A stretch of DNA of 64,000 bases from Allosphingosinicella sp042666435 (GCF_042666435.1 NZ_JBHTDC010000001.1:124001-188000), one strand, 5' to 3'. Counted from the stretch's first letter, positions 42,186-51,257 are shown. Notes: generated from the letters alone by a model not told the origin. Translations and numbers: made by a program.

Positions 42186-44218
42186 TCGCGGAAGCGGGCC
42201 TGGCCGCCTTGTGGATCGCGGCGGCGCTTTCGCTGCTCCAGCTTTGCTTGGGAGCGTTGGGATTACGCTTCGGCACTCTCAACCAAACCGCTCGCCCTGA
42301 GCCCGTCGAAGGGCTGTCCTCTTCTCCCACCGCTGAAAACAAGGACAGGGCTTCGACAAGCTCAGCCCGAACGGAGGGGGAGGCCGGTGACAGCTTGCTT
42401 TCTACCGTGCGCCCCATCGCGGTCGCACAGGCGGTGCTGGTCGCGATTTCCTTCCTCTGCCTCATCCTGCTTTTCCTGCGCACCGATCTGTCCGTGGCGC
42501 TGGTCGCGGCGAACAGCCACGCGGCCAAGCCGTGGCTCTACAAGTTCGCGGGGACGTGGGGGAATCATGAGGGCTCGATGCTGCTGTGGGTCGCCGTGCT
42601 CGGCATCGCCGGCGGCGCGGTGGCCCTGTTCGAACGCAAGCTGCCCCAGCGGACCTTGATCGCGACGCTGGCGGCGCAGGCGGCGATCGGACTGGGCTTC
42701 TACGCCTTCCTCCTGTTCGCCTCCAATCCGTTCGAGCGGCTGAACCCGGCGCCAATGCAGGGGCAGGGGCTCAACCCCCTGCTCCAGGATCCGGGCCTCG
42801 CCTTCCATCCGCCGACGCTTTATTTCGGCTATGTCGGCATCTCGATCGCTTTCTCCTTCGCGGTCGGCGCGCTCCTCACCCGCGACGTCGGCGCGGCCTT
42901 CGCCAGGGCGATGCGGCCGTGGATACTCGCCGCCTGGATTTTTCTCACCCTCGGCATCGTGGCGGGCAGCTACTGGGCTTATTACGAACTGGGCTGGGGC
43001 GGCTGGTGGTTCTGGGATCCGGTCGAGAACGCCTCGCTCATGCCGTGGTTGGCGGCGACGGCGTTGCTCCATTCGGTCACGGTGCTCGCCACCCGCGATG
43101 CCCTGCGCGCCTGGACGGTGATGCTGGCGGTGGTCGCTTTCTCGATGTCGATGGTCGGCACTTTCCTCGTCCGCTCGGGCATCCTCACCAGCGTCCACGC
43201 CTTCGCCGTCGATCCCGAACGGGGCTTCTTCATCCTGATCCTGCTCACTTTGTATATCGGCGGCGCACTCACTTTGTTCGGGCTTCGCGTCGGCACGGTG
43301 CGCGAGGGCGCCACGTTCGAGCCGGTGAGCCGCGAAGGCGCGCTGGTCGCCAACAACCTTTTGCTCTCCGCCATCCTCGGCATCGTGCTGGTCGGCACGC
43401 TTTATCCGTTGGGAGTGGAGGCGGTGACGGGCGAGCAATTGTCGGTCGGGCCGCCTTATTTCAACAGCGCCGCCGGGCCAATCGCACTGGTGCTGGTCGC
43501 GGTCATGGCCGCGGGGCCGCTCATCAAATGGCGGCGGGACAAGGCGCGCGAAGTGCTGAATCGAATCGCCGTGCCGGTGCTGATCTCGGCGCTGGCGCTG
43601 TTCGCGCTCATCCTGTTCGCGCCGGGCATCGGCATTTTCCCGTTGCTGGGTCTCGTCCTCGCGGCGGGCACGGCGGCGGCGAGCCTGGCCCCGCTCTGGA
43701 AACGCAACCTGCGCCGCACGCCGCTCTTCACATGGGGGATGGTGATCGCCCATCTCGGCATCGCCGTCAGCCTCGCCGGCATGGCGTCGGAGACCGCCTT
43801 CACCAAGGAGACGCTCGTCGCCGCCCGCGTCGGCGACACGGTGACCGTCGGGCCCTGGTCCGTCCGCTTTGATGCGGTGGAGCCGATCGCCGGGCCGAAT
43901 TGGACGGCGATCCAAGCGAAGCTCACCGCCCGGCGCGGCGACGGCGAGCCGTTCGTCCTCGAACCGCAGGCGCGGATGTTCACCTCGCCGCCGACCGAGA
44001 CGAGCGAAGCCGCCATCGCGACGCGGCTCGGCGGACAACTCTATACGGTGCTCGGCAAGGGAGACATGCGGGGGCGCTGGCAGCTGCGGCTGTGGTGGAA
44101 GCCGTTCGTGACCCTGATCTGGCTCGGGGGCGTCCTGATCGCGCTCGGCGGCCTGCTGTCGCTGCTCGGCCGGCTGCGGCGCGAGCGGAAGGCGAAGCCC
44201 CAGGAGGCGTGGGCGTGA
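42182..44218 (+). CDS. ccmF: Heme lyase CcmF, with an in-frame REP-derived insert
   Basis: 678 residues. The WWD domain motif GWGGWWFWDPVENASLMPW and many transmembrane helices are typical of CcmF, which joins heme to apocytochrome c with CcmH. Residues about 36-65 are encoded by a family B REP-like element (42288-42374) and read as a polar, non-membrane stretch (RPEPVEGLSSSPTAENKDRA and so on). It lies between the first hydrophobic segment and the next one. The repeat keeps the frame. Overlaps with ccmE and ccmG show tight coupling. Confidence 0.96.
   Translation: MIAEAGLAALWIAAALSLLQLCLGALGLRFGTLNQTARPEPVEGLSSSPTAENKDRASTSSARTEGEAGDSLLSTVRPIAVAQAVLVAISFLCLILLFLRTDLSVALVAANSHAAKPWLYKFAGTWGNHEGSMLLWVAVLGIAGGAVALFERKLPQRTLIATLAAQAAIGLGFYAFLLFASNPFERLNPAPMQGQGLNPLLQDPGLAFHPPTLYFGYVGISIAFSFAVGALLTRDVGAAFARAMRPWILAAWIFLTLGIVAGSYWAYYELGWGGWWFWDPVENASLMPWLAATALLHSVTVLATRDALRAWTVMLAVVAFSMSMVGTFLVRSGILTSVHAFAVDPERGFFILILLTLYIGGALTLFGLRVGTVREGATFEPVSREGALVANNLLLSAILGIVLVGTLYPLGVEAVTGEQLSVGPPYFNSAAGPIALVLVAVMAAGPLIKWRRDKAREVLNRIAVPVLISALALFALILFAPGIGIFPLLGLVLAAGTAAASLAPLWKRNLRRTPLFTWGMVIAHLGIAVSLAGMASETAFTKETLVAARVGDTVTVGPWSVRFDAVEPIAGPNWTAIQAKLTARRGDGEPFVLEPQARMFTSPPTETSEAAIATRLGGQLYTVLGKGDMRGRWQLRLWWKPFVTLIWLGGVLIALGGLLSLLGRLRRERKAKPQEAWA
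42288..42374. repeat. REP-like element, family B, inside ccmF
   Basis: 87 bp (29 codons): CCGCTCGCCCTGAGCCCGTC on the left and GGGCTTCGACAAGCTCAGCC continuing to CGAACGG on the right. It is a complete inverted pair inside an open reading frame and has no in-frame stop. Confidence 0.9.
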
Positions 44219-44742
44219 AGCGATATATCCTGTGGGCGCCGCTCGCCGTCTTCGTCCTCTTCCTGGCGATCGTCGGCATCGGGCTCTACAGCCCGTCGGA
44301 TCGGACGATCCGGTCGAAGATGGTCGGAAAGCCCGTTCCCGATTTCGTCTTGCCGGCGATGCTGCCCGGGCGGCCAGGACTCGACAGCGCGGAATATGGC
44401 AAGGGCGAGGCGAGGGTCATCAACATCTTCGCGAGCTGGTGCGTACCGTGCATCGCCGAGGCGCCGCAACTGGAGGCGATCGCCCAGCGGGGCGTCCCCA
44501 TCGACGCGGTAGCGGTGCGCGACCGACCGGAGGATGTCGCGGAGTTCCTCCGGCGCTGGGGCGATCCCTACCGCCGCATCGGATCGGACGCCAACAGCCG
44601 GGCGCAGATGGCGCTGGGCGCCTCGGGCGTGCCCGAGACGTTCATCGTCGATGGCGAGGGGGTGATCCGCTATTATCATTTCGGCCCGATCAACGCGCCG
44701 GACGTGCCGGACATCGTCGCGGCTTACGAGGCGGTGAAGTGA
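44215..44742 (+). CDS. ccmG: Thiol:disulfide interchange protein CcmG/DsbE
   Basis: 175 residues starting at GTG 44215. An N-terminal anchor (LWAPLAVFVLFLAIVGIGL) precedes a thioredoxin fold with active site Cys76-Val-Pro-Cys79 (FASWCVPCIAEAP). It reduces the CXXCH motif of apocytochrome c. It overlaps ccmF by GTGA and ccmH by GTGA. Confidence 0.96.
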   Translation: MKRYILWAPLAVFVLFLAIVGIGLYSPSDRTIRSKMVGKPVPDFVLPAMLPGRPGLDSAEYGKGEARVINIFASWCVPCIAEAPQLEAIAQRGVPIDAVAVRDRPEDVAEFLRRWGDPYRRIGSDANSRAQMALGASGVPETFIVDGEGVIRYYHFGPINAPDVPDIVAAYEAVK

Positions 44743-45260
44743 TCATCTTCCCTCTCATCCGTTCGTGTCGAGCGAAGTCGAGACATCCTGCCGAGCGCAG
44801 GCGAGGCAATGAACATCTCGGCTCCGCTCGATGGCGCCCCTCGACTTCGCTCGGGGCGAACGGTTTGCTGCTTGCTCTCCTTCTCGGGACATCTCCCGCC
44901 CTCGCCGACTCGCTTCTCCCGCCCGCCGAATATGCCTACACACAGCTCCCCGATCCGGAGCGGGAGGCGGCGGCGCTGGGGTTGATGGAGACGTTGCGCT
45001 GCCTTGTCTGCCAGGGCCAGTCGATCGCCGACAGCGACGCGGAGATGGCCGGCGACATGCGGGCGCTCGTCCGCCAGCGCATCGCCGCCGGCGAGGAACC
45101 CGAGGCGATCCGCGACTGGCTGATCGACCGCTACGGCAATTGGGTGAGCTACGATCCGCCCCTCGAGCCGGTGACATGGCCGCTCTGGGCTGCACCCATC
45201 TTGCTGCTCGCCGCCGGCGCCTGGCTGGCGCGCGGGCGCTTTCGGAGGAAGAAAGGCTGA
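44739..45260 (+). CDS. ccmH: Cytochrome c maturation protein CcmH with REP insert in signal region
   Basis: 173 residues from GTG 44739. The CXXC site is RCLVCQGQSIADSD, and the C-terminal helix is WPLWAAPILLLAAGAWL. The core NGLLLALLLGTSPALAD is a normal signal peptide. It is preceded by about 35 residues (SRHPAERRRGNEHLGSARWR, then PSTSLGA) read from a REP-like element at 44759-44863, giving an unusually long, basic leader. A short alternative start after the insert is possible but no ATG fits. CcmH reduces apocytochrome thiols with CcmF. Confidence 0.9.
   Translation: MIIFPLIRSCRAKSRHPAERRRGNEHLGSARWRPSTSLGANGLLLALLLGTSPALADSLLPPAEYAYTQLPDPEREAAALGLMETLRCLVCQGQSIADSDAEMAGDMRALVRQRIAAGEEPEAIRDWLIDRYGNWVSYDPPLEPVTWPLWAAPILLLAAGAWLARGRFRRKKG
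44759..44863. repeat. REP-like element (family B variant) in ccmH leader
   Basis: 105 bp (35 codons): CCGTTCGTGTCGAGCGAAGT on the left and CCTCGACTTCGCTCGGGGCG continuing to AACGG on the right. The arms are inverted relatives of each other with no in-frame stop in the ccmH frame. Confidence 0.8.
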
Positions 45261-45892
45261 TGGGTTGGTTGCTGATCCTCGCGCTGGCGGCGCTGGTGTT
45301 CCTGGCGCTGTGGCGTCTGGGGCGCTTCGACAAGGGCGCGCTGCAATTCCTCGGCGCGGCCTTGCTCATTGCCTGCGCCGGCTATGCCTGGCAGGGCCGG
45401 CCGGGGCTTGAAGGCAAGCCGGTGCCGCCGCCGGCCCGCGAGAAGCTGCCCGACACCGCCTTCGCCGAGGTGCGTGGCGACATGCTCGGCGAGTTCGACA
45501 CCGCCGGCCGCTGGCTGACCATCGCCGACAGCTATCATCGGAGGGGAAACACTCTGGACGGAGCCGGCGTTATCAACGCGGCGCTTCGCGAGCACCCGAA
45601 CAATGCCGACCTGTGGGTGGGGCTCGGCAACGCCCTCGTCATCCATGCCGACGGTCTGATGACACCGGCTGCCGAGCTCGCCTTCCAGCGCGCCGCCGCC
45701 ATCGCGCCGGATCATCCGGGGCCCAAATTCTTCTACGGCCTGGCGCTGGCCCAGGGCGGCAAGTTCGACGAGGCCGAGGCGATCTGGCGCGACATCCTCG
45801 TCACCGCGCCGCCGGGCGTGTCCTGGCGGCCGATGATCGAGGAGCGGCTGATGATGCTGGAGCAGGCCAAGGCGATGGGGATGGTGCGCTAG
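45260..45892 (+). CDS. ccmI: Cytochrome c maturation TPR protein (CcmI-like)
   Basis: 210 residues from MGWLLILALAALVFLALWRL (ATG 45260, sharing the A of the ccmH TGA). Two N-terminal helices are followed by TPR repeats (GRWLTIADSYHRRGNTLDGA, then AGVINAALREHPNNADLWV). It is shorter than classic two-part CcmI, with only the TPR part, and holds apocytochrome c for the CcmFH lyase. It is last in the ccm operon. Confidence 0.85.
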   Translation: MGWLLILALAALVFLALWRLGRFDKGALQFLGAALLIACAGYAWQGRPGLEGKPVPPPAREKLPDTAFAEVRGDMLGEFDTAGRWLTIADSYHRRGNTLDGAGVINAALREHPNNADLWVGLGNALVIHADGLMTPAAELAFQRAAAIAPDHPGPKFFYGLALAQGGKFDEAEAIWRDILVTAPPGVSWRPMIEERLMMLEQAKAMGMVR

Positions 45893-45894
45893 GT

Positions 45895-45993
45895 TCCCCT
45901 CCCGCGAGCGGGAGGGGCTGGGGGAGGGGTTGTGGACCAACCATTGGCGACAGGCCCTCCCCTCAATCCCCTCCCGCAAGCGGGAGGGGAGGT
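45895..45993. repeat. REP-like element, family E (two arms)
   Basis: CCCCTCCCGCGAGCGGGAGG continuing to GGCTGGGGGAGGGG, then after 16 nt CCCTCCCCTCAATCCCCTCC continuing to CGCAAGCGGGAGGGG. The inverted arms are separated by a short centre. It is placed right after ccmI and may also act as a terminator between convergent genes. Confidence 0.85.
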
Positions 45994-45996
45994 TAG

Positions 45997-47097
45997 TCAG
46001 AAGGCGACAAATTCCTCGCCGAGTGCTTCGGCTACGGCCTGATGCCGAATCTTGCCGGCCATCACATTGAGGCCATTGGCGAGATGCGGGTCGGCTTTCA
46101 TCGCGGCTTCCGCGCCGTTGTTCGCCAGCTTCAGCACGAAGGGCAGGGTCGCGTTGTTGAGCGCGAAGGCGGAGGTGCGGGCGACCGCGCCGGGCATGTT
46201 GGCGACGCAATAATGGATGACGCCATCTATCTCGAAGACCGGATCCTCGTGGGTCGTCGCTCGCGACGTCTCGAAGCAACCGCCCTGGTCGATCGCGATA
46301 TCGACCAGCACCGAGCCGCGCTTCATCGTCTTCAGCATATCGCGGGTGACCAGCTTGGGCGCAGCGGCGCCCGGCACCAGCACGGCGCCTATGACGAGAT
46401 GCGCGTTCGACACCGCCGCCGCGATCGCCGCCTTCGAGGCATAGGCCGTCTTGATCTGGCTGCCGAAAACCATGTCGAGCTCGGCAAGGCGGGCGTTCGA
46501 GATGTCGTAGATGGTGACGTCGGCACGCATGCCGACCGCCATCTGGGCGGCGTTGACGCCGGAGACGCCGCCGCCAAGGATCGCCACCTTGGCCGGCGCG
46601 ACACCGGGAACGCCGCCGAGGAGAACGCCGCGGCCGCCTTGCTCCTTTTCGAGATAATGGGCGCCGACCTGGACCGACATCCGGCCCGCGACCTCGCTCA
46701 TCGGCTTGAGAAGCGGCAGCGAGCGGTCATGGGCCGTCACCGTCTCATAGGCGATGCAGGTCGCCCCGGATTTCATCAGTCCCCTGGCCTGCTCGGGATC
46801 GGGCGCGAGGTGCAGGTAGGTGAAGAGCAGGTGCCGCGCCTCCAGCATGGCGATCTCTCCGGCCTGCGGTTCCTTCACTTTCACGATCATATCGGAATCG
46901 CGGAAAACCGAGGCCGCGTCGGGCACGATCCGCGCGCCGGCGTCGATATAGTCCTCATCGTCGAAGTCGATGCCGCCACCGGCCTTCGTTTCGACGATGA
47001 CTTCATGGCCCGCTGCCGTCAGCTCCGCCACCGAAGGCGGGGTGAGACCGACGCGATATTCGTGATTCTTGATTTCCTTGGGCACGCCGACGCGCAT
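45997..47097 (-). CDS. ald: Alanine dehydrogenase
   Basis: 366 residues. It reversibly deaminates alanine to pyruvate with NAD. The N-terminal MRVGVPKEIKNHEYRVGLTP, Rossmann motif VAILGGGVSGVNAAQMAVGM and catalytic region LFTYLHLAPDPEQARGL with the conserved Lys/His are present. It is convergent with ccmI and divergent from kup. Confidence 0.97.
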   Translation of the reverse strand: MRVGVPKEIKNHEYRVGLTPPSVAELTAAGHEVIVETKAGGGIDFDDEDYIDAGARIVPDAASVFRDSDMIVKVKEPQAGEIAMLEARHLLFTYLHLAPDPEQARGLMKSGATCIAYETVTAHDRSLPLLKPMSEVAGRMSVQVGAHYLEKEQGGRGVLLGGVPGVAPAKVAILGGGVSGVNAAQMAVGMRADVTIYDISNARLAELDMVFGSQIKTAYASKAAIAAAVSNAHLVIGAVLVPGAAAPKLVTRDMLKTMKRGSVLVDIAIDQGGCFETSRATTHEDPVFEIDGVIHYCVANMPGAVARTSAFALNNATLPFVLKLANNGAEAAMKADPHLANGLNVMAGKIRHQAVAEALGEEFVAF

Positions 47098-47256
47098 CTT
47101 CGACTCCGTGGAGAAGGTTGAACGGCGCGTCTATAGTCCGCGCGGAACCGTTTGTCGCCATTGCCGAGCGCTTGGCCGCCATGCTAAGCGCGGCGGCTCT
47201 GGCCGTGCCGGCGACGTTGAACAAGGGATTGCTGGGCGCTTCGCGTCCGCCTGGAA

Positions 47257-49176
47257 ATGACCGACACCGCCGCAGCATCGGATCTCCCAGACTCGCGTCC
47301 AGCCGGTCATGGGCAGCATCAGGCCAGCCTCGCCAAGCTGACGCTGGGCGCGATGGCCGTCGTGTTCGGCGACATCGGCACCAGTCCCCTCTACGCCTTT
47401 CGCGAGACTTTCGCCGGCGCGCATCCGCTGACTCTCGACCGACTCCATATCTACGGCGTCCTCAGCCTCATCTTCTGGTCGATGATGCTGGTCGTGACGG
47501 TCAAATATATCATGATCCTCACCCGCGCCGACAATAAGGGCGAGGGCGGCAGCCTGGCGCTGCTGGCGCTGATCTCCCGCCAGATAGGGCGCGAGAAGCG
47601 CTGGACGGCGGGCATCGTCCTGCTGGGCGTCTTCGCCTGCGCGCTCTTCTACGGCGATTCCATGATCACGCCCGCTATCTCGGTGCTGTCGGCGGTCGAG
47701 GGTCTGACGGTGGTGCAGGATTCGCTGGAGCCGCTCGTCATACCGATCGCCATCGGCATATTGATCGCCCTGTTCCTGATCCAGCGCCACGGCACCGCCC
47801 GGGTGGGGGCATTGTTCGGGCCCGTCGTCAGCGTGTACTTCCTGACGCTGGCCGTGCTCGGCACGATGAGCGTGCTCCGCGACCCCACGATCTTCCTGGC
47901 CCTGAACCCCTGGTATGCCTTCAACTTCTTCCTGATGGACAAGTGGCTCGCCTTCCTGGCGCTGGGCTCGGTCGTGCTGGCCGTGACGGGCACCGAGGCG
48001 CTCTATACGGATATGGGCCATTTCGGCCGCAAGCCGATCCAGAGAGGGTGGTTCTATTTCGTGCTGCCGGCGCTGATGCTGAATTATCTGGGGCAGGGCG
48101 TCCTGTTGATCGGGGATCCGGAGGCGATCAGCAATCCGTTCTTCATGCTGGCGCCGGATTGGTTTCGTCTGCCGCTCGTCATCATCGCCACCCTGGCGAC
48201 GATCATCGCCAGCCAGGCTGTGATTTCCGGCGCCTTCTCCGTCACCCAGCAGGCGATCCAGCTTGGCTTCGTCCCCCGTCTTCGCATCCTCCATACCAGC
48301 GCGTCCGCGGCCGGGCAGATCTATATCCCGATCGTCAATTGGGCGCTGATGGTGATGGTCATCGCCCTCGTTCTCACCTTCGGCAATTCCAGCAATCTCG
48401 CCGCCGCTTACGGTATCGCCGTCACCGGAGCGATGTTCATCGACACCTGTCTGCTCGCCATCGTGCTGCTGTCGTTGTGGAAATGGAAGCCGTGGCTGGC
48501 GATCCCGCTGCTGGCGGTGTTCTTCATCGTCGACGGCGCCTATTTCGCCGCCAACCTCACCAAGGTGCCGGACGGGGGTTGGTTCCCATTGCTCGTCGGC
48601 CTCGTCGTCTTCACCCTGTTGACCACCTGGGCGCGGGGGCGGCAATTGATGCTCGCCCGGATGCGCGAGGCTTCGATGCCGGTCGAGATATTCGTCAAAT
48701 CGGCGGCGAGCAGCGCCACCCGCGTGCCGGGCACCGCCGTCTTCATGACCACCTCGCCCGACGGCGTGCCGCATTCGCTGCTCCACAATCTGAAGCACAA
48801 CAAGGTGCTGCACGAACGGGTCATGCTGCTCACCGTTCGGATCGAGGACGAGCCGTTCGTGGCCGAGGCGGAGCGCGTCGAGCTGACCAGCCTCGGCAGC
48901 GGCTTCTACCGGCTGGTGCTGCGCTACGGTTTCATGCAGGATTCGGACGTGCCGGCGGCGCTGGCGCGGGTCGAGAGCTGCGGGCCGGAATTCAGGATGA
49001 TGGACACCAGCTTCTTCCTTGCGCGCCAGACCCTGCTCACCTCGAACAAGCCGGGCATGGCGGTGTGGCGCGAGCGATTGTTCGCGTGGATGCTGCGCAA
49101 CGCCGAAAGCGCGATGGAATTCTTCAAATTGCCGCCCAACCGGGTGGTCGAGCTCGGCAGCCAAGTGGAGATCTGA
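47257..49176 (+). CDS. kup: KUP-family potassium uptake transporter
   Basis: 639 residues with about 12 transmembrane helices in the first 450 residues. The signature GAMAVVFGDIGTSPLYAFRE and the motif YGDSMITPAISVLSAVEGL are intact. The cytoplasmic C-terminal part ends FFKLPPNRVVELGSQVEI. It imports K+, likely by proton symport. Divergent from ald; the next gene starts 20 nt downstream. Confidence 0.97.
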   Translation: MTDTAAASDLPDSRPAGHGQHQASLAKLTLGAMAVVFGDIGTSPLYAFRETFAGAHPLTLDRLHIYGVLSLIFWSMMLVVTVKYIMILTRADNKGEGGSLALLALISRQIGREKRWTAGIVLLGVFACALFYGDSMITPAISVLSAVEGLTVVQDSLEPLVIPIAIGILIALFLIQRHGTARVGALFGPVVSVYFLTLAVLGTMSVLRDPTIFLALNPWYAFNFFLMDKWLAFLALGSVVLAVTGTEALYTDMGHFGRKPIQRGWFYFVLPALMLNYLGQGVLLIGDPEAISNPFFMLAPDWFRLPLVIIATLATIIASQAVISGAFSVTQQAIQLGFVPRLRILHTSASAAGQIYIPIVNWALMVMVIALVLTFGNSSNLAAAYGIAVTGAMFIDTCLLAIVLLSLWKWKPWLAIPLLAVFFIVDGAYFAANLTKVPDGGWFPLLVGLVVFTLLTTWARGRQLMLARMREASMPVEIFVKSAASSATRVPGTAVFMTTSPDGVPHSLLHNLKHNKVLHERVMLLTVRIEDEPFVAEAERVELTSLGSGFYRLVLRYGFMQDSDVPAALARVESCGPEFRMMDTSFFLARQTLLTSNKPGMAVWRERLFAWMLRNAESAMEFFKLPPNRVVELGSQVEI

Positions 49177-49196
49177 GTGGTGTCTGGTTACGGCCG

Positions 49197-49718
49197 GTGC
49201 GGGCTTTGACTGACAAAAACACTCCCATCCTCGTCACCGCTTTGTTCGGCGACGGCGACAATGGCTGGCTGCAGCATCTGCGCCGGACCCATTATCCGCC
49301 GGAGCGCAACCGCGTGCCCGCGCATCTGACCCTGTTCCATCACCTGCCGCCGAGCATCGAAGCGGAGCTTGGTGGCCGCCTTGCCGTCCATGCGGCGACG
49401 CCGCGACCGGCCGCGCAGCTGGCGGGGGTGATCGATCTCGGCGCCGGCACCGCCCTTCGCGTCGAGAGCGCGATGCTGGAGGATATCCGCGCCGATCTTG
49501 CCGAGGCCTTTCGGGGGCTGCTGACGCCGCAGGACCGGGCGCCGTGGCGGCCGCACGTCACCATCCAGAACAAGGTCGATCCGGGTGAGGCAAAGCAGCT
49601 CCAGACAAGTCTGCGCGCGATCTTCGAGCCGCGGCCGCTCAGCATCGTCGCGCTGGCGTCCTGGCGCTATCGGAACGGTCCGTGGGAGCCGATCCGGAAA
49701 TACAGCTTTCGCGGTTGA
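49197..49718 (+). CDS. 2'-5' RNA ligase / phosphodiesterase superfamily protein
   Basis: About 173 residues. The start is uncertain: GTG 49197 or TTG 49206; no ATG fits. The two HxT motifs of the 2H phosphoesterase fold are HLTLFHHL and HVTIQNKV. Members hydrolyse or form cyclic/2'-5' phosphodiester bonds in RNA; the substrate here is unknown. It follows kup closely and may be in one transcript with it. Confidence 0.8.
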   Translation: MRALTDKNTPILVTALFGDGDNGWLQHLRRTHYPPERNRVPAHLTLFHHLPPSIEAELGGRLAVHAATPRPAAQLAGVIDLGAGTALRVESAMLEDIRADLAEAFRGLLTPQDRAPWRPHVTIQNKVDPGEAKQLQTSLRAIFEPRPLSIVALASWRYRNGPWEPIRKYSFRG

Positions 49719-49754
49719 GAACTGAAAGACCGAGCCAGTCCGGCGGGATAGATG

Positions 49755-50183
49755 TCAGAGCGCGGCATCCCAGTCGAGGGACGTCCGACACAGGCGCGCC
49801 GAGATCGCGGAGGCGATTGTCAAGCCGAATGCCAGTTCCGGCTCGGTGGGATAGACTTTGAAGACGAGAGCCAGCGCCATGCCTATGCCCGCACCGACGA
49901 TCGTCCACACAAGCGGCGGGCGGGCGAACTCTACGCGCTCGGCGAGCGCCGTCATGAGAGCCGCGCCCACGCAATTGGGTACCAGCGCGATAATGAAGCC
50001 CAATGCTATCGCCGGGACAGCAACGAGCGCAAAAGCAATGATTTTGTTTGCGTCCAGAACCACCGGCGCCGGGATCGTCAGATAGAGCGATGCTGCGTAA
50101 GCGCTGACGATAAAGACCGGGCCCGCAACGATCGATGCCAGCATGACGCCGGTTCGGATCGATCCAGTTCTTTGCATGATCAT
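49755..50183 (-). CDS. Uncharacterised four-helix membrane protein
   Basis: 142 residues with four hydrophobic segments (VMLASIVAGPVFIVSAYAAS, IIAFALVAVPAIALGFIIAL, VWTIVGAGIGMALALVF, FGLTIASAISARLC). I recognise no family. It lies downstream of another small membrane protein and a GbsR regulator on the same strand. Confidence 0.65.
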   Translation of the reverse strand: MIMQRTGSIRTGVMLASIVAGPVFIVSAYAASLYLTIPAPVVLDANKIIAFALVAVPAIALGFIIALVPNCVGAALMTALAERVEFARPPLVWTIVGAGIGMALALVFKVYPTEPELAFGLTIASAISARLCRTSLDWDAAL

Positions 50184-50234
50184 GTTCTCCCGGAATGGTG
50201 AGAGGCGGGCGCGGGAAGCGCCCGCCCCGTATCA

Positions 50235-50612
50235 CTATGAGGCGGGAACAGCCGCCTGTCGGTCGTCAAGCCAGCCGTTCACCTTCCGGCCGAAATGGGA
50301 GATCGCGGCCATGTTGAAGAAGTGCATTCCGCCCAGCACGAGGACCGCCGATCCGACCTTGCCGCTGAGGAAGCGGATGGCTTCGGGCATCGTCGTTGGC
50401 TCGGCGCCGATGCTCAGGGTAAGCGTGATGAAGCCGATATTGACGAGGTAAAAGCCGACCACGAGCAGGTGATTGGTCGAGCGCGCGAGCACTTCATCGT
50501 GGCCGAAGCACTGGACGAGGAAAACCTCGCCATTCTTGGAGAGCGTGCGGGCGACCCAGACGGTGATGGCGATGGTGATCGCGAGATAGAGAAGATAGGA
50601 AATCTCGGTCAT
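50235..50612 (-). CDS. Uncharacterised membrane protein, GbsR-regulated candidate
   Basis: 125 residues from MTEISYLLYLAITIAITV (ATG 50612, AGGTAGTA upstream). Three hydrophobic helices (LLYLAITIAITVWVARTL, HLLVVGFYLVNIGFITLTLS, SAVLVLGGMHFFNMAAI). An 18-bp palindrome related to the one before gbsR lies 24 nt upstream (50636-50653). Confidence 0.7.
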   Translation of the reverse strand: MTEISYLLYLAITIAITVWVARTLSKNGEVFLVQCFGHDEVLARSTNHLLVVGFYLVNIGFITLTLSIGAEPTTMPEAIRFLSGKVGSAVLVLGGMHFFNMAAISHFGRKVNGWLDDRQAAVPAS

Positions 50613-50635
50613 TATACTACCTTTCGTTCCTGTTG

Positions 50636-50653
50636 TTTCTGTAAATCCAGAAG
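50636..50653 (-). promoter_or_regulatory. Candidate GbsR operator before the membrane protein gene
   Basis: TTTCTGTAAATCCAGAAG matches the perfect palindrome at 51258-51275 at 15 of 18 positions. It lies 24 nt before the start codon at 50612, in a promoter-proximal position. Confidence 0.65.
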
Positions 50654-50694
50654 ATATATGGCGCAATTCAGGGCGGACATGACATGGCGTCCTC

Positions 50695-51249
50695 CTAATC
50701 CTGCTTGGATTTGGCTCGGCCCGGGGCGACGAAGCGCGCGACCCTGCCGCCGAGTTTCATGAGAGTGACGAGGGTGGGCTTGGGCAGGCTCCGGACCTGC
50801 TCATACCAATTGCCGAGCGTGGAGATGAATTCGTACATGCGGGTGACCCGTTCGCGCACGTGTGGCGGGGCGGATTCATCCCGCGCCAGGCGCGTGGCCA
50901 ACTCGCTCAGAAGCGCGATCGTCGGGTCGATCTCCCGGCGCTTGCGCTCGGCCGCGATGCGCAGAAGCATGTCCCAAAGATCGGTTTCCGCGACGAAATG
51001 GTCGCGCCTGTCGCCCTCCACATGGACGCGCCGGACGATGCCATAGCCCTGCAATTCCTTGAGCGCCGTCGAAACGTTGGACCGCGCGAGACCAAGCTGG
51101 TCGACGATGTCATCCGCAGGGATCGGGTGGTCGGACAAGTAGAGAAGAGCATGCACCTGCGAAACCGATCGGTTGACGCCCCATTGGGTGCCCATCTCTC
51201 CCCAGTGCAGTATGAACGCCTTGGCATCCGGATGATCGAGAAGCGACAT
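50695..51249 (-). CDS. GbsR/MarR-family transcriptional regulator
   Basis: 184 residues from MSLLDHPDAKAFILHWGEMG (ATG 51249). The winged helix-turn-helix is DDIVDQLGLARSNVSTALKEL with wing YGIVRRVHVEGDRRDHFVA. GbsR proteins respond to osmolytes such as choline in Bacillus; the ligand here is unknown. It ends 82 nt before the membrane protein gene. A perfect 18-bp palindrome just upstream suggests autoregulation. Confidence 0.88.
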   Translation of the reverse strand: MSLLDHPDAKAFILHWGEMGTQWGVNRSVSQVHALLYLSDHPIPADDIVDQLGLARSNVSTALKELQGYGIVRRVHVEGDRRDHFVAETDLWDMLLRIAAERKRREIDPTIALLSELATRLARDESAPPHVRERVTRMYEFISTLGNWYEQVRSLPKPTLVTLMKLGGRVARFVAPGRAKSKQD

Positions 51250-51257
51250 TGCCGTCC

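Noticed and set aside
42362..44038. 558-residue minus-strand frame
   Set aside because: Antisense to ccmF, no recognisable domain, glutamate/arginine-rich shadow composition.
47131..49164. 677-residue minus-strand frame
   Set aside because: Antisense to kup; no motif.
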